From: Geosiphon pyriformis | Taxonomy: Eukaryota > Glomeromycota > Glomeromycetes > Archaeosporales > Geosiphonaceae | Assembly: GCA_016748015.1 (NCBI GenBank) | Contig: JAAOMT010000109.1 | Span: forward strand, 84,769 to 148,768 | Direction of reading: 5' to 3' | DNA length: 64,000 nt | Part shown: piece by piece, positions 33,904-45,888 of the stretch | How positions within the stretch are numbered: the stretch's first letter is position 1 | Layout of the letters: every line of letters starts with the position of its first letter | Made by a program: the position numbers and the translations under genes | The notes under the pieces: model-generated | The model's input: the letters and a program-made list of their open reading frames with translations, nothing else | The model's database searches: none | Told to the model about the DNA's origin: nothing

Positions 33904-35916
33904 AGTAGTTGATCCCCTTTTTGGATCTTTTTCGCCGAGTAAAACTCGTTGATCGAATATATTCTACATTTTGATTTTTTGGTTTCCGCTTTCTTCTATC
34001 GAATATTTCTTTCTGGTATTGATTATCTTTGGAAAACATCTCTGCCTTGCGCACGATGTCATTCTGAACATTGAAAATATAGGAGTAAGCAATTATCTTT
34101 TAATAATAAGAAGGATGCTCATCCTTACCTTAAAAAAATAAAGAACTTCATTTGAGTCAATTGGGATGGGAAATGAAAATCATCCCCTTGGAAGCCAAAA
34201 TAGAGGCCATCATCAACCAAGTTAATCCCAATGAGGCGGCCACTCAAAGCTGTAAACTGGAATCCAAAGATCACGAGATTCTCAGCTACATTTACCAAAA
34301 TGTTTTTCCTCAAGAATTCATTGAGGACGCATTGATTGGTGCGAAAGCATTTGCTGCGATCCCTCACAGCCTTACTGGGAGTGCTAGCCCGAGCGAACTC
34401 CGAATGGCTCAACTCGACGTCGTTGCTGCGGCACGTGATCCGCAAATCGATTTTGCGGCCCGTCGATGTTGCTTTCGATATCGTTTTGCCCATAAAAAAT
34501 TAAGTTAGTAAAATTAGGAAAATTTAAATTAAATCAATTCACCCTTACCAATGGAGACAAATTTTTTCTGCAACATCAGCAAAAACAATATCCAGAATAG
34601 GTGCCAACATCTGTGATATAATCAATTTCTGTGAGTTTTTGCTTTTCACCCAATGCATCAACGAATAGAGTTGAATTTTTCAAAAACATATCCAAGCTAG
34701 TAATAAAAATCAAAATTCAGTTTAATAAATCAAATAACCAGTTAAAAAAACACAATAACATACATTATTAAGTATATTTTGATGATTTGTTGATACTTGA
34801 AGCTCCTTGTTTCATCCTTCATTTCATCTAAGATAAAGTTCTTTGCTTCCAAGTACTTATGGTTACCGCACATCTGAAGAAAAAAAATTAGTCGTGTTAT
34901 AAATAATAATTTCTCCAAGATTAATAAACTATTTCCAAACCTCATCTATTTTTTTCACACTTTCATGGATAATGCCTTCGAATTTTAATGGTGTGATATT
35001 GAGCTGACCATATACTTTGGCCTTCAGATCATCCCACTCTTCACCAAAGAATGTCCACATGCCATTATCAAATTCAGATGTTAAATCAACAATGCAGGAT
35101 AAACCAAGCCTATAATTGAATTTGGTTATTTTCATGGGTTCAATCGATAAAAAATTATTATATGTATTATACCTAATAACACTCATCACAAATGCATCAG
35201 GTTTCTTGGCCTTTTTTTGTGATTCTCCTCCCAAACATTCCTTGCATTATTTGCAAGAACTTCTGTCACCGATTCGCCATTTTTTAACTTCCATTCTGAA
35301 TCTTTCGAGGAAGAAGGAGCATCAAAGGGATTTGATAAAGAAACTTCATCATCCCTGCTTTTTTTATCCTTATATTCGTCATCTTTATCATCCTCTTTGT
35401 CATCACTGCTGCTATCATCAGTTGAATCAACTCCCAACAACTTTTGATTAAAATTCCATGTGCAAAAAAATTAATGAATTGACTGTTCAGATTTAACATT
35501 AATAATATACATGTATATATCCATACCTTCTTTACAGATGAAGTTGGTGATGGTGAAACTTGGTCAAAAGACTCTTCATCCCACTGGTTTCTCTGTATTA
35601 TACAGAATAATTAACAAGTTAATTCTTATTCAAAATATAAACTACTATGTAATTACCTCTTCTTTAACATAGATTTTATTCCAGAACTCTCTAACAGTGG
35701 CTGAATTAATATAAGTGTCAAATTCAGCGAGTAGGAGTTGGCTTTGGTTTTTTCGACGGTTTGTTCATTTTTTTCAAGAGCCACAGCTTTCAAGACTTCA
35801 GATAAAGCTTGCTCTGCCTGTTGCTTTTGAGAGTAAGAGAATTTGAACTTTTTAAAGAACTTAATAGCGTTAAAATCCTTTAATATAGTTTCTTTTGTCC
35901 ATTTAGTGTAATCCAT
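33904..35916 (-). pseudogene. Lineage-specific multicopy family protein (WTFFGEEWD family), decayed
   Basis: The minus strand starts MDYTKWTKETILKDF at 35916. It continues through RNQWDEESFDQVSPSPTSSV, an acidic stretch (DDSSSDDKEDDKDDEYKDKK), PDAFVMSVIR, LGLSCIVDLTSEFDNGMW, TFFGEEWDDLKAKVYGQ, CGNHKYLEAKNFILDEMKD, MLAPILDIVFADVAEKICLH, GRKIDLRITCRSNDVELSHS, KCFRTNQCVLNEF, IGINLVDDGLYFGF and a basic end (FTRRKRSKKGINY-stop). I recall this layout from a large unnamed Rhizophagus family; the function is unknown. Introns are short GT-AG. Three lesions: a one-base loss in an A run near 35200 (frame change at NVWEENHKK), a two-base deletion near 34610 relative to the 54.5 kb copy, and an acceptor changed from TAG to TAT near 34487. 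The 34345-34500 exon is strikingly GC- and CpG-rich. Confidence 0.75.
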
Positions 35917-36264
35917 TATAAAGTTGCTATTAGAAAAGAGGTTTAAAGGAAGGGTATAACGCGCGAAGTAAACGAAAAAAGCGCGATCGTGCGTCATGTT
36001 ATATGATCATAAACTAATTTAAATGTTCTAATTAATGATTGGATAAATTATAATTGTTATGGTTACACACCTTTTACATTTTAAAAAAATTAACATAGAC
36101 CGGAGGGCCAATAAAAAATGTTTGATGAGCCAAAGATCTATTATTTTCAGACTTCTATCTAATATTCGTGTTTTTTATTAGGGATAATTTCCAAGATTAA
36201 ATTTCTATTTTAAAATATATATTCAAATGTGTGTTAGATTGATGCGTATAAATTGAGTTATTTT
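35917..36264. other. Spacer
   Basis: About 350 bases between the start of the family pseudogene and the end of the aspartic protease; no feature seen. Confidence 0.5.
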
Positions 36265-37983
36265 TTACCAATTAGAATCTGCCCGATTTGCAATACCGAC
36301 ACGTCTTTGACCGTAATCGAAAATTAAATAAAAGTTCTATCGTCGTATATTTTGTATTAAAATAATTAATAAAATTTTGTTAACATCACTCTTGCAATCG
36401 AATTCAATTATTATTTAAATCACCTTTATAAAGATCCCACCAACAATCCAGACGTCCTTCGGAGCCCCGGCTTGAATTCCCGAATAACAGTGCGTCTTGT
36501 CTACAGGCTCCAAAATCAAATCCTCAATTGGCACCACAAAATTACGACCTCCAAAAACAAAAGTAATCGCGTATTTCGACAAAGTTTTACACGGTATCAC
36601 CCAGGATCCGTTCAGATCCTCGGTATTATATTTTAGCTTTGTGAATTTTGAATTTGGTATGTTTTTATAGATTTGGTCCGCCGTTTGGTCATTTACGAGG
36701 ATTATCGTGGTCCCGGTGTCAATTACCGCTTTTCCACCGATATTTATAGGGTTATGGCCGACATACATGTTTGTTGCGGGAATCGCCCATTCCCTTTGGC
36801 TGACTACTTGAACGTATGTTATTGTGCCTAATATTATTAAGAATTTTACATTTAAATGTGAACTTTTTTTATCTAATATAAAATCAGATAAATTAAAAGA
36901 GAAAATCATTCTTGTTACCTTTCATTTTAGAATTATCAATTCCACCAAAAAGATATTCGCCACCACCACCTTTCTTCTTATGAATTAAGCGTACAGAAAA
37001 GACTGATATCTTAATCAATAGAAACAAAAAGAGAGATAAGATTCATTAAACTCCTCTTAATCCAGAAAAGAAACCACAAAAAATAGATTTCATGAAAAGA
37101 AATTTCTCAACTTACCAAAATATTAGAAATTATATTATCAAGTAGGGTTTTGAACCCAGAAATTCGAGAATTCATGGGCAGACCTAATCCCATAACACCA
37201 TCGATTACATCCCCTTGAAAATGATGTGTTTGATTGGTCGCTAATGCGAAACTTTGTTTTGAGACCTGAATGCCATCGAGATATACTGTTTCTAAAATTG
37301 ACAATTCAGAATAGTCAACTTACTTAGTTTTAAAATTAAAATTAGAAAAAGATATTTTTGTTTTTACTCTGAATTTTAAAAAACTTTTTCCTCTTTAAGA
37401 GAAATTCGTCTTTACCCTGAGCAATAAATCCTGAAACATTAGAGCCATCTAAATACCCTGTATTCCATTTAAGGTTCGGTTCAATTTTTTTGAAAGTCGA
37501 AGACTTTTTCGGATCATATAATGTCTTTCCTTTACACGCTTGACAAAACACAGAGGTAACCCAAAGATCCGAGGACCCAGTATCAAAATTTAGCGTGAAA
37601 TTTCTTCGCGGGGTACCAAGTTGAATATCGCCTATCCATTCAGCATCATCACCTACCGTACTGACTGGAAGACGACCAGAATGTGAAGTTAAATATAGGC
37701 ACGGTATGGTGTCAAGATTAAAAGAATTTAAATGTAGATATTTTTTGTGATATCTCGTTACTAATTCTTTAGGATTATGTTTAATAACTGCTTTTTGATG
37801 AGCAAAAGGGGTATCGCGTTTGTATAGGGTATTATGACGAAGTGTGATCAAGATTGTACCATTTTTTGAAGAATTGGATGAATTTAACAACAATGGTATA
37901 CCTTGGGTTAATGAAGCAGTAATAAAATTTATAGAAAAGAAAAAGATTGATAAATTGAGGACGGAATTTTTATAGGGTAACAT
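36265..37983 (-). CDS. Secreted pepsin-like aspartic protease (A1 family)
   Basis: Minus-strand exons 37983-37416, 37291-37116, 37009-36919, 36827-36424 and 36336-36265 join in frame to 436 codons with GT-AG introns. The protein opens with a signal peptide (MLPYKNSVLNLSIFFFSINF), then a propeptide of about 80 residues with N-glycosylation sites. The first catalytic site is NFDTGSSDLWV (Asp about 134), the flap is GYLDGSNVSGF, the second site is VIDTGTTIILV (Asp about 315), and the end is DVWIVGGIFIK joined to NFYLIFDYGQRRVGIANRAD. Both catalytic aspartates are present and the length is typical of fungal A1 proteases. It would cleave extracellular or vacuolar proteins at acidic pH. No GPI-type tail. 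Part of the gene (36513-37180) is copied as a dead fragment at 53.5 kb. Confidence 0.93.
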
Positions 37984-39190
37984 ATTTATTATTTCAATCA
38001 GCGGAGATTGAGAAATTTCAACTTCGAAAATTTTAAGCGGAATAAAATAAATATATTCGAAAGAAATTAAATTTAATGCTTGATCTGTAACAAAAGTGTA
38101 AATGAAGAAAGGAAATGGATACCAATATATATATATATATATATCTCTCTCTCTCTCTCTTTTTATTAGTGAATTTCAATGCAACTTATGAAATAGAAAA
38201 GATTTTTACTATAGAAGTGGCATTAATCTGACGCAAAATTTTTGAAAAACCTTATACGTGGAAGTTGTTTCTGAACGTTATTTTGAAATTTTTATTTGAA
38301 TCGAGATGAAAAATAGTCTTTGATGTAGAGGGAGATATCAAGGGACAAGAAACCGTTTATTTGCATTTGAATCTCTGGTTTTACTGAATAGTTATTTCAA
38401 ATTGTCGTGTCAGAGATTCAAGTGAATCACAGATTTACATTTTAAGTAAGTGAAAATGAAATTGTTTATGAAAACAAATGACCAAACAGTAATCTTTTTT
38501 CACCACATCCCCAAATTATAATTAAGAATGGTTTCAAACAGAACATATTTTCAAAATTGATATCCCTAATATGCGACAAGTATCCCTATGTTTACATATT
38601 ATTAAGTATAGCAAAATAACCACCTTTTTCAATCATCTCAAGAGAAACAAAAAATTATTGTTCGGAAATATAAAATTAAAAAAAAAATTTTTTTTCTGGA
38701 AGAAAATAAATTTCATTAGGTGAAAAACTTGCAATTAATTAAATCGATTTCCTAAGATGAGATTTTGACAGGTGAGACAATTAAAATTCGTTATCCTCCG
38801 GAAGTTACATGCATTGTTTCCCATTTCGATTAGTGATTATCACGAGGAAACTGTTGATCCTGAACAATGGGTGGCGTTATCAGTAAAATGCATGTACATG
38901 CTGCTTTTTTTCACCAAAACTACGCACAAAAAATAATTTTAATAAAAATAAATATCTTTAAAATTTGCATTTTAGAAATTTTAATAGAAATTTTAGTAAC
39001 TCTCTCTAATCAATTTTGACTTAAATTATTTATTTAGAAGCATAAGACTTTGTCTCTTTCAAAACATGTCACTATTTATTATAGAATTCAAAAGATTAAT
39101 TAAAAGTGATGTTTATGCAATAGATAACTAAAAGATTAAAGTTTATGAAATTAAATAGTAATAAGAATTAATATTATATTAATGTAGCTG
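37984..39190. other. Intergenic: promoter side of the aspartic protease, 3' side of GH16
   Basis: No gene seen. A compound microsatellite lies about 140 bases upstream of the protease ATG. Confidence 0.5.
38125..38160. repeat. Compound (AT)10(CT)8 microsatellite
   Basis: AT units at 38125-38144 run directly into CT units at 38145-38160, about 140-175 bases upstream of the aspartic protease start. On the coding strand this is a GA run followed by an AT run, i.e. a purine tract in the promoter. Confidence 0.85.
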
Positions 39191-40728
39191 TTATATCAAA
39201 TAATTCTGTTTCATTGTTAAAATTATTGATGTCATGACGGATGCGGTTATCACTAACACCAACCCTAAACCCATCTGATCTATCGAGTGTGCAGCTAATC
39301 CAGGATTTGGAGGTGGAATCGAAATATCTGGATCAGCAGTATTAGCAGTATTAGCACCTCCCGGACCAGCACCACCATGATCATTTCCACCTAAATTAGG
39401 TGACCCAACTCCAAGCGTAGAATAAGAGCCGTTATTCGCTAAGGTAATATTTGGTGGTCCATAACCAGCAGGTGGCCATGTAGAAGTAGCATTTCCACCG
39501 TAATAACACGTGATATTTACCCAATCTACTGACATTGTATAAACACGATTTTTATCAGACCAATCAGTCGGTGTACCGGCCCAATCTGCAGTGCCTTTTA
39601 GGGTCATCCCACCATCCCAGACACTAAATTGAATTCTTTGTGGTCCACTGGGGTATAGAAAAGAACCATTACTTGCTTTCGTCGATTCCAGGGTGACGGT
39701 TCTTAATGGAGCACCATCAAGGAACCAAGTAATGTGATCTGGCAACCATTCGATTCCATATTCGTGATATTCTTTCGAAGTGTCTCCACCAGTTTTATGA
39801 TGTGTTCCTTGAGTGTAATCTAATACTCCTTGCCAGTAATAATTTGATTGAACTTCTGACGGTTCTAACCCCACCCATTCGAAATCTATTTCATCTCCTG
39901 CCGTATTTCGGGTCTGTGAGTTGATTCAATGATTAAATCAGTTATATAGAATTAATTTTTAATCAAGAAAATTAAATTTGATATTTCACGATAATTTGAA
40001 TTACTCACAATAAAGGAGGAAACGACACCAAGGTTCGAAGAGGCAGTTTTTATTCGAGCTGTTACCCGTCCGTATTCCATCCATCGAGTAGTTGAGACGG
40101 TTGATCCGAAACCTTGATAATTACCAAGGGAATTCTTATTTACACTATCATATTTCATTGATACTAAAAGATTTCCACCACTGAAACTTGCGTAATCTGG
40201 CTCAAAATCCGATGTCCAATCGTACTGTTGAATGAAAGGTTAAGCATTATTTGCACACGCCTAAGAATTTGATTGGTTATAGATCAAAAGCGTAAATAAA
40301 TAAATAAATTAATTAATTAGTCCTCAATACCTTGATAGGATCTCCATTAAAATTCTTTATATTAACAATTTTTGGATTATCAAAATTCTCAACCATGTTC
40401 ACGCAATACGGTTTCGGAAAACATGATTTTGGTGTGAACGAATTTTCAGGTTCACAACCAGTAGAACAGAATCTCGGGTCATTTGAACACCAGCCACTAT
40501 TACAACATGGCGAATCTATCGGACAGTTTTTATTGGAGTCAAAGTTTTTACAGGCTGATTCGGCTAGGAAAGTTAAGATCGAGAGAGTAAAAATTGCTGA
40601 TACAAGAAAGGGCTAGAGGCGAAAAAGTGAATGAAGGAAAGTTTAATTTTTTGGGAATTTTAATAAAAATTCAAATTTCATCAAATTCTTTTTATATAAT
40701 AACTTGCCTTTAAATAATGGAACTTCAT
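39191..40728 (-). CDS. GH16 cell-wall transglycosylase, Crh/Utr2-like, GPI-type
   Basis: Enzyme expected to link chitin to beta-glucan in the wall. Minus-strand exons 40728-40708, 40612-40331, 40224-40009 and 39913-39191 are all phase 0 and give 413 codons. Exon 1 (MKFHYLK) joins PFLVSAIFTLSILTFLAES to make the signal peptide; its intron uses a GC donor (GCAAGT). A Cys-rich N-terminal module follows (CPIDSPCCNSGWCSND, CSTGCEPE), resembling the chitin-binding CBM18 region of Crh proteins. The catalytic site is DEIDFEWVG, with nucleophile and acid/base Glu at about 181 and 185. Further family landmarks are HEYGIEWLPDHITWFLDG and FSVWDGG. The Pro/Gly/Asn-rich linker and hydrophobic end (LGLVLVITASVMTSIILTM) suit a GPI anchor. 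All key residues are present. Confidence 0.92.
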
Positions 40729-42689
40729 AATTTTTGGTAAATTTTATGTTCTGGAATTTACAAAATAAAATCTTTAATTTTTTTTCTTTTGGCAACCACT
40801 TTTAATAAGCAAATCTTGATGTTGGTAGATCATGATTTAAAATGATGGTAGATAACTAAAAAATATATATATATACTCACTGGGTCAAAATATAAAATAG
40901 AATCGTTTTTTAATTGTGAATATAAAACTATGAATTAAACTATGAATGCACAATTTGAAGTTTTGAAAAATGAATTTAATGGCAGAAAAATGAAAATAAT
41001 AAGAAAAACGAAAAGCGATGCTTGGATACTGTACCTTTATTGAATTTTCCTATTTCACAAAATGAAGTTTGGAAGTAGAAGAGATTTTGAATGATCCGAT
41101 TATATTTATGTTGTAATGTAGCTTTTGGGCAGAATAAAACGCCAATATTGTGAAGTTCTGAGCAAAATGGGTATCAAGTACGTAATTGAGCGTTCGTTTT
41201 TATCTTGTATTGTTTCTTGATTTAGGCAATTGATGAGAGGAAAAATGGGGCGCAATAATTGATGGGGGTTCACCAAGCTCCGTACAGGGATGAAGTATGA
41301 TAAAAGGGGCGAAAAGAAAATGGCAGACGTAAAAAGAAATTTTTGAATTGATCCTCAGAGAAAGATAAAAGCTATTTGAGTGCGTCGTTATGATTCAGGC
41401 TATGTGTATGCGTAGCTGATCGATGCTATTGCAGAAAAAGAAAGAAAGAAAGAAAGAGTATAAAAGGGAAAAAGAGGTGGACATAGTGAAGTTGGTATAG
41501 ATGAATATATAATTCAACATCAAAATAAATATTTTTAATTTTATGTAAGCAGCAGTTGTCATTTAGACGCCCCCCGAACATGATTCTACTTGTTTGGGAT
41601 TTTATTTTTTGTACTTTATTGAGAAAACGACATTTTCAAAGGTTCTAAATAAGGTAAATTGACTTGGTCATAGTGAGGCTTTTACATTTTCACAAAATCC
41701 CCGAATTTAATTGATTCATAATTAATAAAGCACACATTTAAACTGATATACACTGCATGATTTCATCTGTTATGATTTGGTTGACCAATCTATTTTTAGT
41801 ATTTTTGATGTAGCATTAGAATTTAATAATTCAAAGTAATCACATCATTGATTCTTTGATTACAAACTGGGACCATATGATGTCAAATAGAAATTGAAAG
41901 TTCTTAAGAAATTTTCGATTAATAAAATTTAATTTTTTAATTGAGAATACCGAAATAATTACATTCTCGTGTGATTGTGTTACGAAAAATTATTGGCCAA
42001 GAGCACACTGCTTTATCACATACACAGTGCATAAACTTGAATAATCCTTATTGAATTAAATTAAGTTACATTAAAAAAAAACTTGCCATCCATCTTCCTA
42101 TTATTCAAAAAAGTAATTTAAAAAAAAAAACTTTTGAATATTTACTTACCCCAAATTGAATAATATGGCTAATTAACCAGACTTTTGTTTTACATTTTTT
42201 GTAAATTATTTTCCTAATAAAAAATAATATGATTCTAAACATAATTAGATTAAATCTTATCCAGAAATATTCAATGTTCAAAAGTTTTTTTGGGTCAAAT
42301 TAAAAATAAATAATTCTTTTAATTGTTGTATCAAATTACATAAAAAATTATTTTATTTGAACACTGAAAACCAAGTGATTTACTTATATTCAGCTGATAA
42401 ATTATGAATTATCGATTTTTTTTTAATAATAAATGTACATTATTATTTTATTTATTTGGCTTTTGTTTTTCAAGTAATAAGCTATTCTCATAATTATGCT
42501 TGGCTAAATGGTTTAAAACTATTGATCATAAGGATTTTATTCTTGTTTTTCAATCAATTTTGAGAAGTTTTCAATGCATAAAATTTGTGAAAAACAAAGT
42601 GCCATTACATAAAATTTAATAATAATTTTTTTAATACAAAGCATCCCCGACACCTGATACTCTTTGTAGATTAAATTTGGAGTCGATGA
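40729..42689. other. Intergenic: promoter side of GH16
   Basis: No gene seen. Contains a short (GAAA)n-type run at about 41434-41458. Confidence 0.5.
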
Positions 42690-43246
42690 CAAAAAATGAC
42701 ATAATGCTGATCATTCATACCTTTTATAGATTAATCATCAAGCTCTATGCCCGCAAAATCCCAAAGGGCTAGCAAAAAGTATCATCTATTGTAGTAAGTC
42801 TACAGGCCTTTATTGGGTTAAAACGTTGGAGAAAACAAGAGACCCTAAGTGACTAACTAAAACCTGTCCGAATCGAATTGCAACCTCAAAGCAAGATGAC
42901 AAAATTGCTATAAATGGCTGGAATCAAGTTATATTTTCAGATGAAGGGACATTTCCTCTAAACCAACCAACCAACCAACATTAATTATTCTGGTCCGTGA
43001 AGCACCCATTAAAAGTAGGTTTTTTTTCAGTTTCAGGCTTTCAATAAAAGTGGCTGATTTGAAAGAAGGATGTTTAATGTTATTTCATGACTATCAATGT
43101 CACCTGACCAAAATCCAAAAAAAATTAATAATGGAAAAATCTAGTTAAGGCATTAAATGGGATTATAAAATGTATTAGTGATCAGAATATAATTAAACTT
43201 TTGATTACTGTAAATTATTTTATCGATCAAACGAAATAACACCCTG
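42690..43246 (+). mobile_element. Tc1/mariner transposase remnant, right end
   Basis: The plus strand, in shifting frames, shows LYARKIPKG, ALIGLKRWRKQ, GWNQVIFSDEGTF (the block around the second catalytic Asp, usually W..VIFSDES) and SPDQNPKKIN (usually SPDLNPIEN). The right end reads ACGAAATAACACCCTG followed by TA at 43247-43248, as expected for a terminal repeat with a TA target. The left terminus was not found. Dead element. Confidence 0.65.
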
Positions 43247-43248
43247 TA

Positions 43249-43849
43249 TATGAATGGAGATTTGCATTACATTCTATGATGATCTTTGAAATAAATCGAG
43301 ATTTTAAATACGTTCATCATTTTCCTTGGTTTTTTTTAAATCAAGATTATAAAAAAAAAAATAATGGTCACCATCGTCTAAAAGCTGAAACTGAGAAAAA
43401 AAACTTGCCGATTTGTTCGAATATAGAAGATAGAGAAACATGTTTTAGATTATTGATAAACTTGTCATTGTTATTTACCAATATCTTAATTACTGAAAAT
43501 ATTTTTGAAAGTTTAAAAAATAAAAACCAAAAAAATAGTTTTCATGGCCTGTTTTAATTTTAAATTAAATTTTGTCTTTTTCTAATTTTAAAGCTATATA
43601 TTTTATTAATTCCTATATTTTTCATGATTTTTCTTAATAAAATAACAATTTTTTCATTTGAATTATTGAAATAATTAAATTAAATCATATATATATTTAG
43701 TATTAAATTATTGATTTTTACCGAACGATTTTTATAATTATTATTAATACATTTATCTTTTTATAAAAAAATTTAATCGAAAAATTTTATAATATTTGGC
43801 TATCGGAAATGGTTTTCATAGTCTACAAATGGCAGAAATGACTCACCTG
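43249..43849. other. Between two Tc1/mariner remnants
   Basis: Holds a 93-codon plus ORF (43276-43557), basic and hydrophilic, with no motif I recognise; not called as a gene. Confidence 0.4.
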
Positions 43850-44468
43850 CAGAGGCCTAACAGAATATTGCGGATAATTTTAAAATAAAATAATACAAAA
43901 TCAATAAAAAAACAAGATTTTTTATATCAGAATGTATTAATCTTTATTTTGCCTATATAAAATATGTTTTGCAAAATAAAATGGTCACATAACTTATACA
44001 TATTTGAATATATATAACATTAATACCTTCTTTAAATTTAATACAAGCATTAATGTGATTTGGCATATTATCTACTAATTGACAGTAAATTTCAGGGGAT
44101 ATGTCATGCCAATGAGATTTGGTTTACCTTGAAATTTATTTTTAACTTCATTCAGAGATTTTTATTAAATTAAGTCTGAACTTTGAACAGATCAATCTAA
44201 TACTCAAACTTTAGTTTTTTTGAGAAAATTGGTGGAAATATGGGAAGTGTATGGTCTTGCATTATCTTTTTAAAACCAAATTTGATTAGGTGATGAGTTT
44301 CAGTTAAATAACCTTTATGTTTTTTTTGAATTAATAATTAAAGAAATCACTTGAAAATTTAAAATATAATATATATTATGATTTAAAAAATCTATTAGCT
44401 TAGAATAATTTTTATTGGTTATGTATTATTACATTTTAAAAAGTGTCGACAATATTCTGCTAGGTCTG
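43850..44468 (-). mobile_element. Short Tc1/mariner derivative with terminal inverted repeats
   Basis: Left end CAGAGGCCTAACAGAATATTG and the reverse complement of the right end CAGACCTAGCAGAATATTG match, and the similarity continues inward for about 60 bases. A TA follows the right end at 44469-44470. Inside, the minus strand encodes the end of a transposase: SVQSSDLNLIKNLWNEVKNK (usually QSPDLNPIENLW, with the third catalytic residue region), HWHDISPEIYCQLVDNMPN and HINACIKFKEG. Only the C-terminal third is present, so this is a non-autonomous internal-deletion copy. Confidence 0.7.
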
Positions 44469-44470
44469 TA

Positions 44471-45888
44471 AATATACTTTGGGATAGTGTATACATTTGC
44501 CAACCGTATTTAAGCAATCAGAAATTTGTACAACATATTTTTAAACGTAAATGGACGAACTTTCATTGAGTACGATTAAAATATTATGCACAAACTAGCT
44601 GAGAATCTGAATTGAATTTTATTGTAAATGTCCCGTTGAAAAAGTTTTTCTGTGCCCAAGAAACATGAGTTGGTCAATTTACAAAATCGAATCTTTTACC
44701 AAACAATGTTTCTTAAATATATCTTTTTGTTCAAGTTTTTCAATTTGAAATTTGGTCTTAAGAAGGTTCAACTCCTTTTTAAAATTTTATGATAATGCTT
44801 TTAAAAAAAAATATTAAAGTTGTAAAACTCATTAATTTAGATGTATCTAAAATTTATTATATTAATTAAAAATAGTTATTTTTTTTGGTTCAATTTATTC
44901 ATCAAAAATTCAAAAATACTATTTAATCTTTGCAACTTTTTTAGGCTTTAAGATACCAATGAATTTATAATATATGCTGATAAGTTTATTAATTAAATGT
45001 AAGCCAAGTGGTTTTGATATTAATTAATAATAAAATAAAAATCTAATATTCTTATTTTTGATAAAAAAAATAAAAAATAACAGAAAATTTCTTAAAATAC
45101 ATGTTCTTATTTTTCTAGTAAACTAATATATGGATTAATTAATAATTTTTAAAAAATTCTTTTATTAATTGTAGTTGAATCAAACTTGTAAGCATTTAAA
45201 TAATAAATTATAGAAAAAATTATTATTTTAAAAACAAAAAATAATTTTTTATGCTTACGGTGTACGTATATTAGACGTGGATCAAGACCACACTGTAAAA
45301 AATTCCGTAGTGTCTTTCTCACGCCCATGGCGTTCCTTGGCAATCTGCCATCCCATTTATTCCTCAACATCATCGTCTGCCTTTAATTTTGTTTTTATAT
45401 TAAAAAATATATATATTTAATTAAACAGTTGATTTTTTATGCTCAAATTTTCAATATAAATTTTTAATTATTTAATTATAATTTTGAAAATTACTTTTCT
45501 ATTTTTTATATGTTAAAAAGACATAATAAATAATCATAAAAAAATTTGAAAATTGAAATTTTTTTTCAAAATAGCATTTATTCATCATTTATATTTAAGA
45601 AGTTTAAAGCAATATGGTTTATTGATTTTATAAATTGCAAAACTAAAATTATTTATATAAAATAATTTAACAAATTTAAAAAAAAATATATTTATAAATT
45701 ATTTTTTAACATCTAACTTAAAAATCGAAATTGTATTTTAAACATTAAGCAAAATAAAATAGTGTCAAATATTTTTACATCATCGTAATATTTATATAAA
45801 ATTTTTGCTCTTTGTTGAATAATTGTGTTTTTAATGATTTAATTTGCTGTAATATTTACCTCAGTCTTCATTAAGTTGATTATGTTTT
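44471..45888. other. Intergenic, AT-rich
   Basis: No gene called. At 45375-45249 the minus strand gives MMLRNKWDGRLPRNAMGVRK and then TLRNFLQCGLDPRLIYVHRK, better composed than its surroundings, ending in AT-rich sequence. It may be a small exon or remnant; family unknown. Confidence 0.35.

Noticed and set aside
34152-34508. 118-codon plus-strand ORF
   Set aside because: It is the antisense of the CpG-rich exon of the family pseudogene; the minus frame has homologous sequence at 54.6 kb and family motifs.
43276-43557. 93-codon plus ORF between the mariner remnants
   Set aside because: Lys/Asn-rich, no motif, in repeat-derived surroundings.
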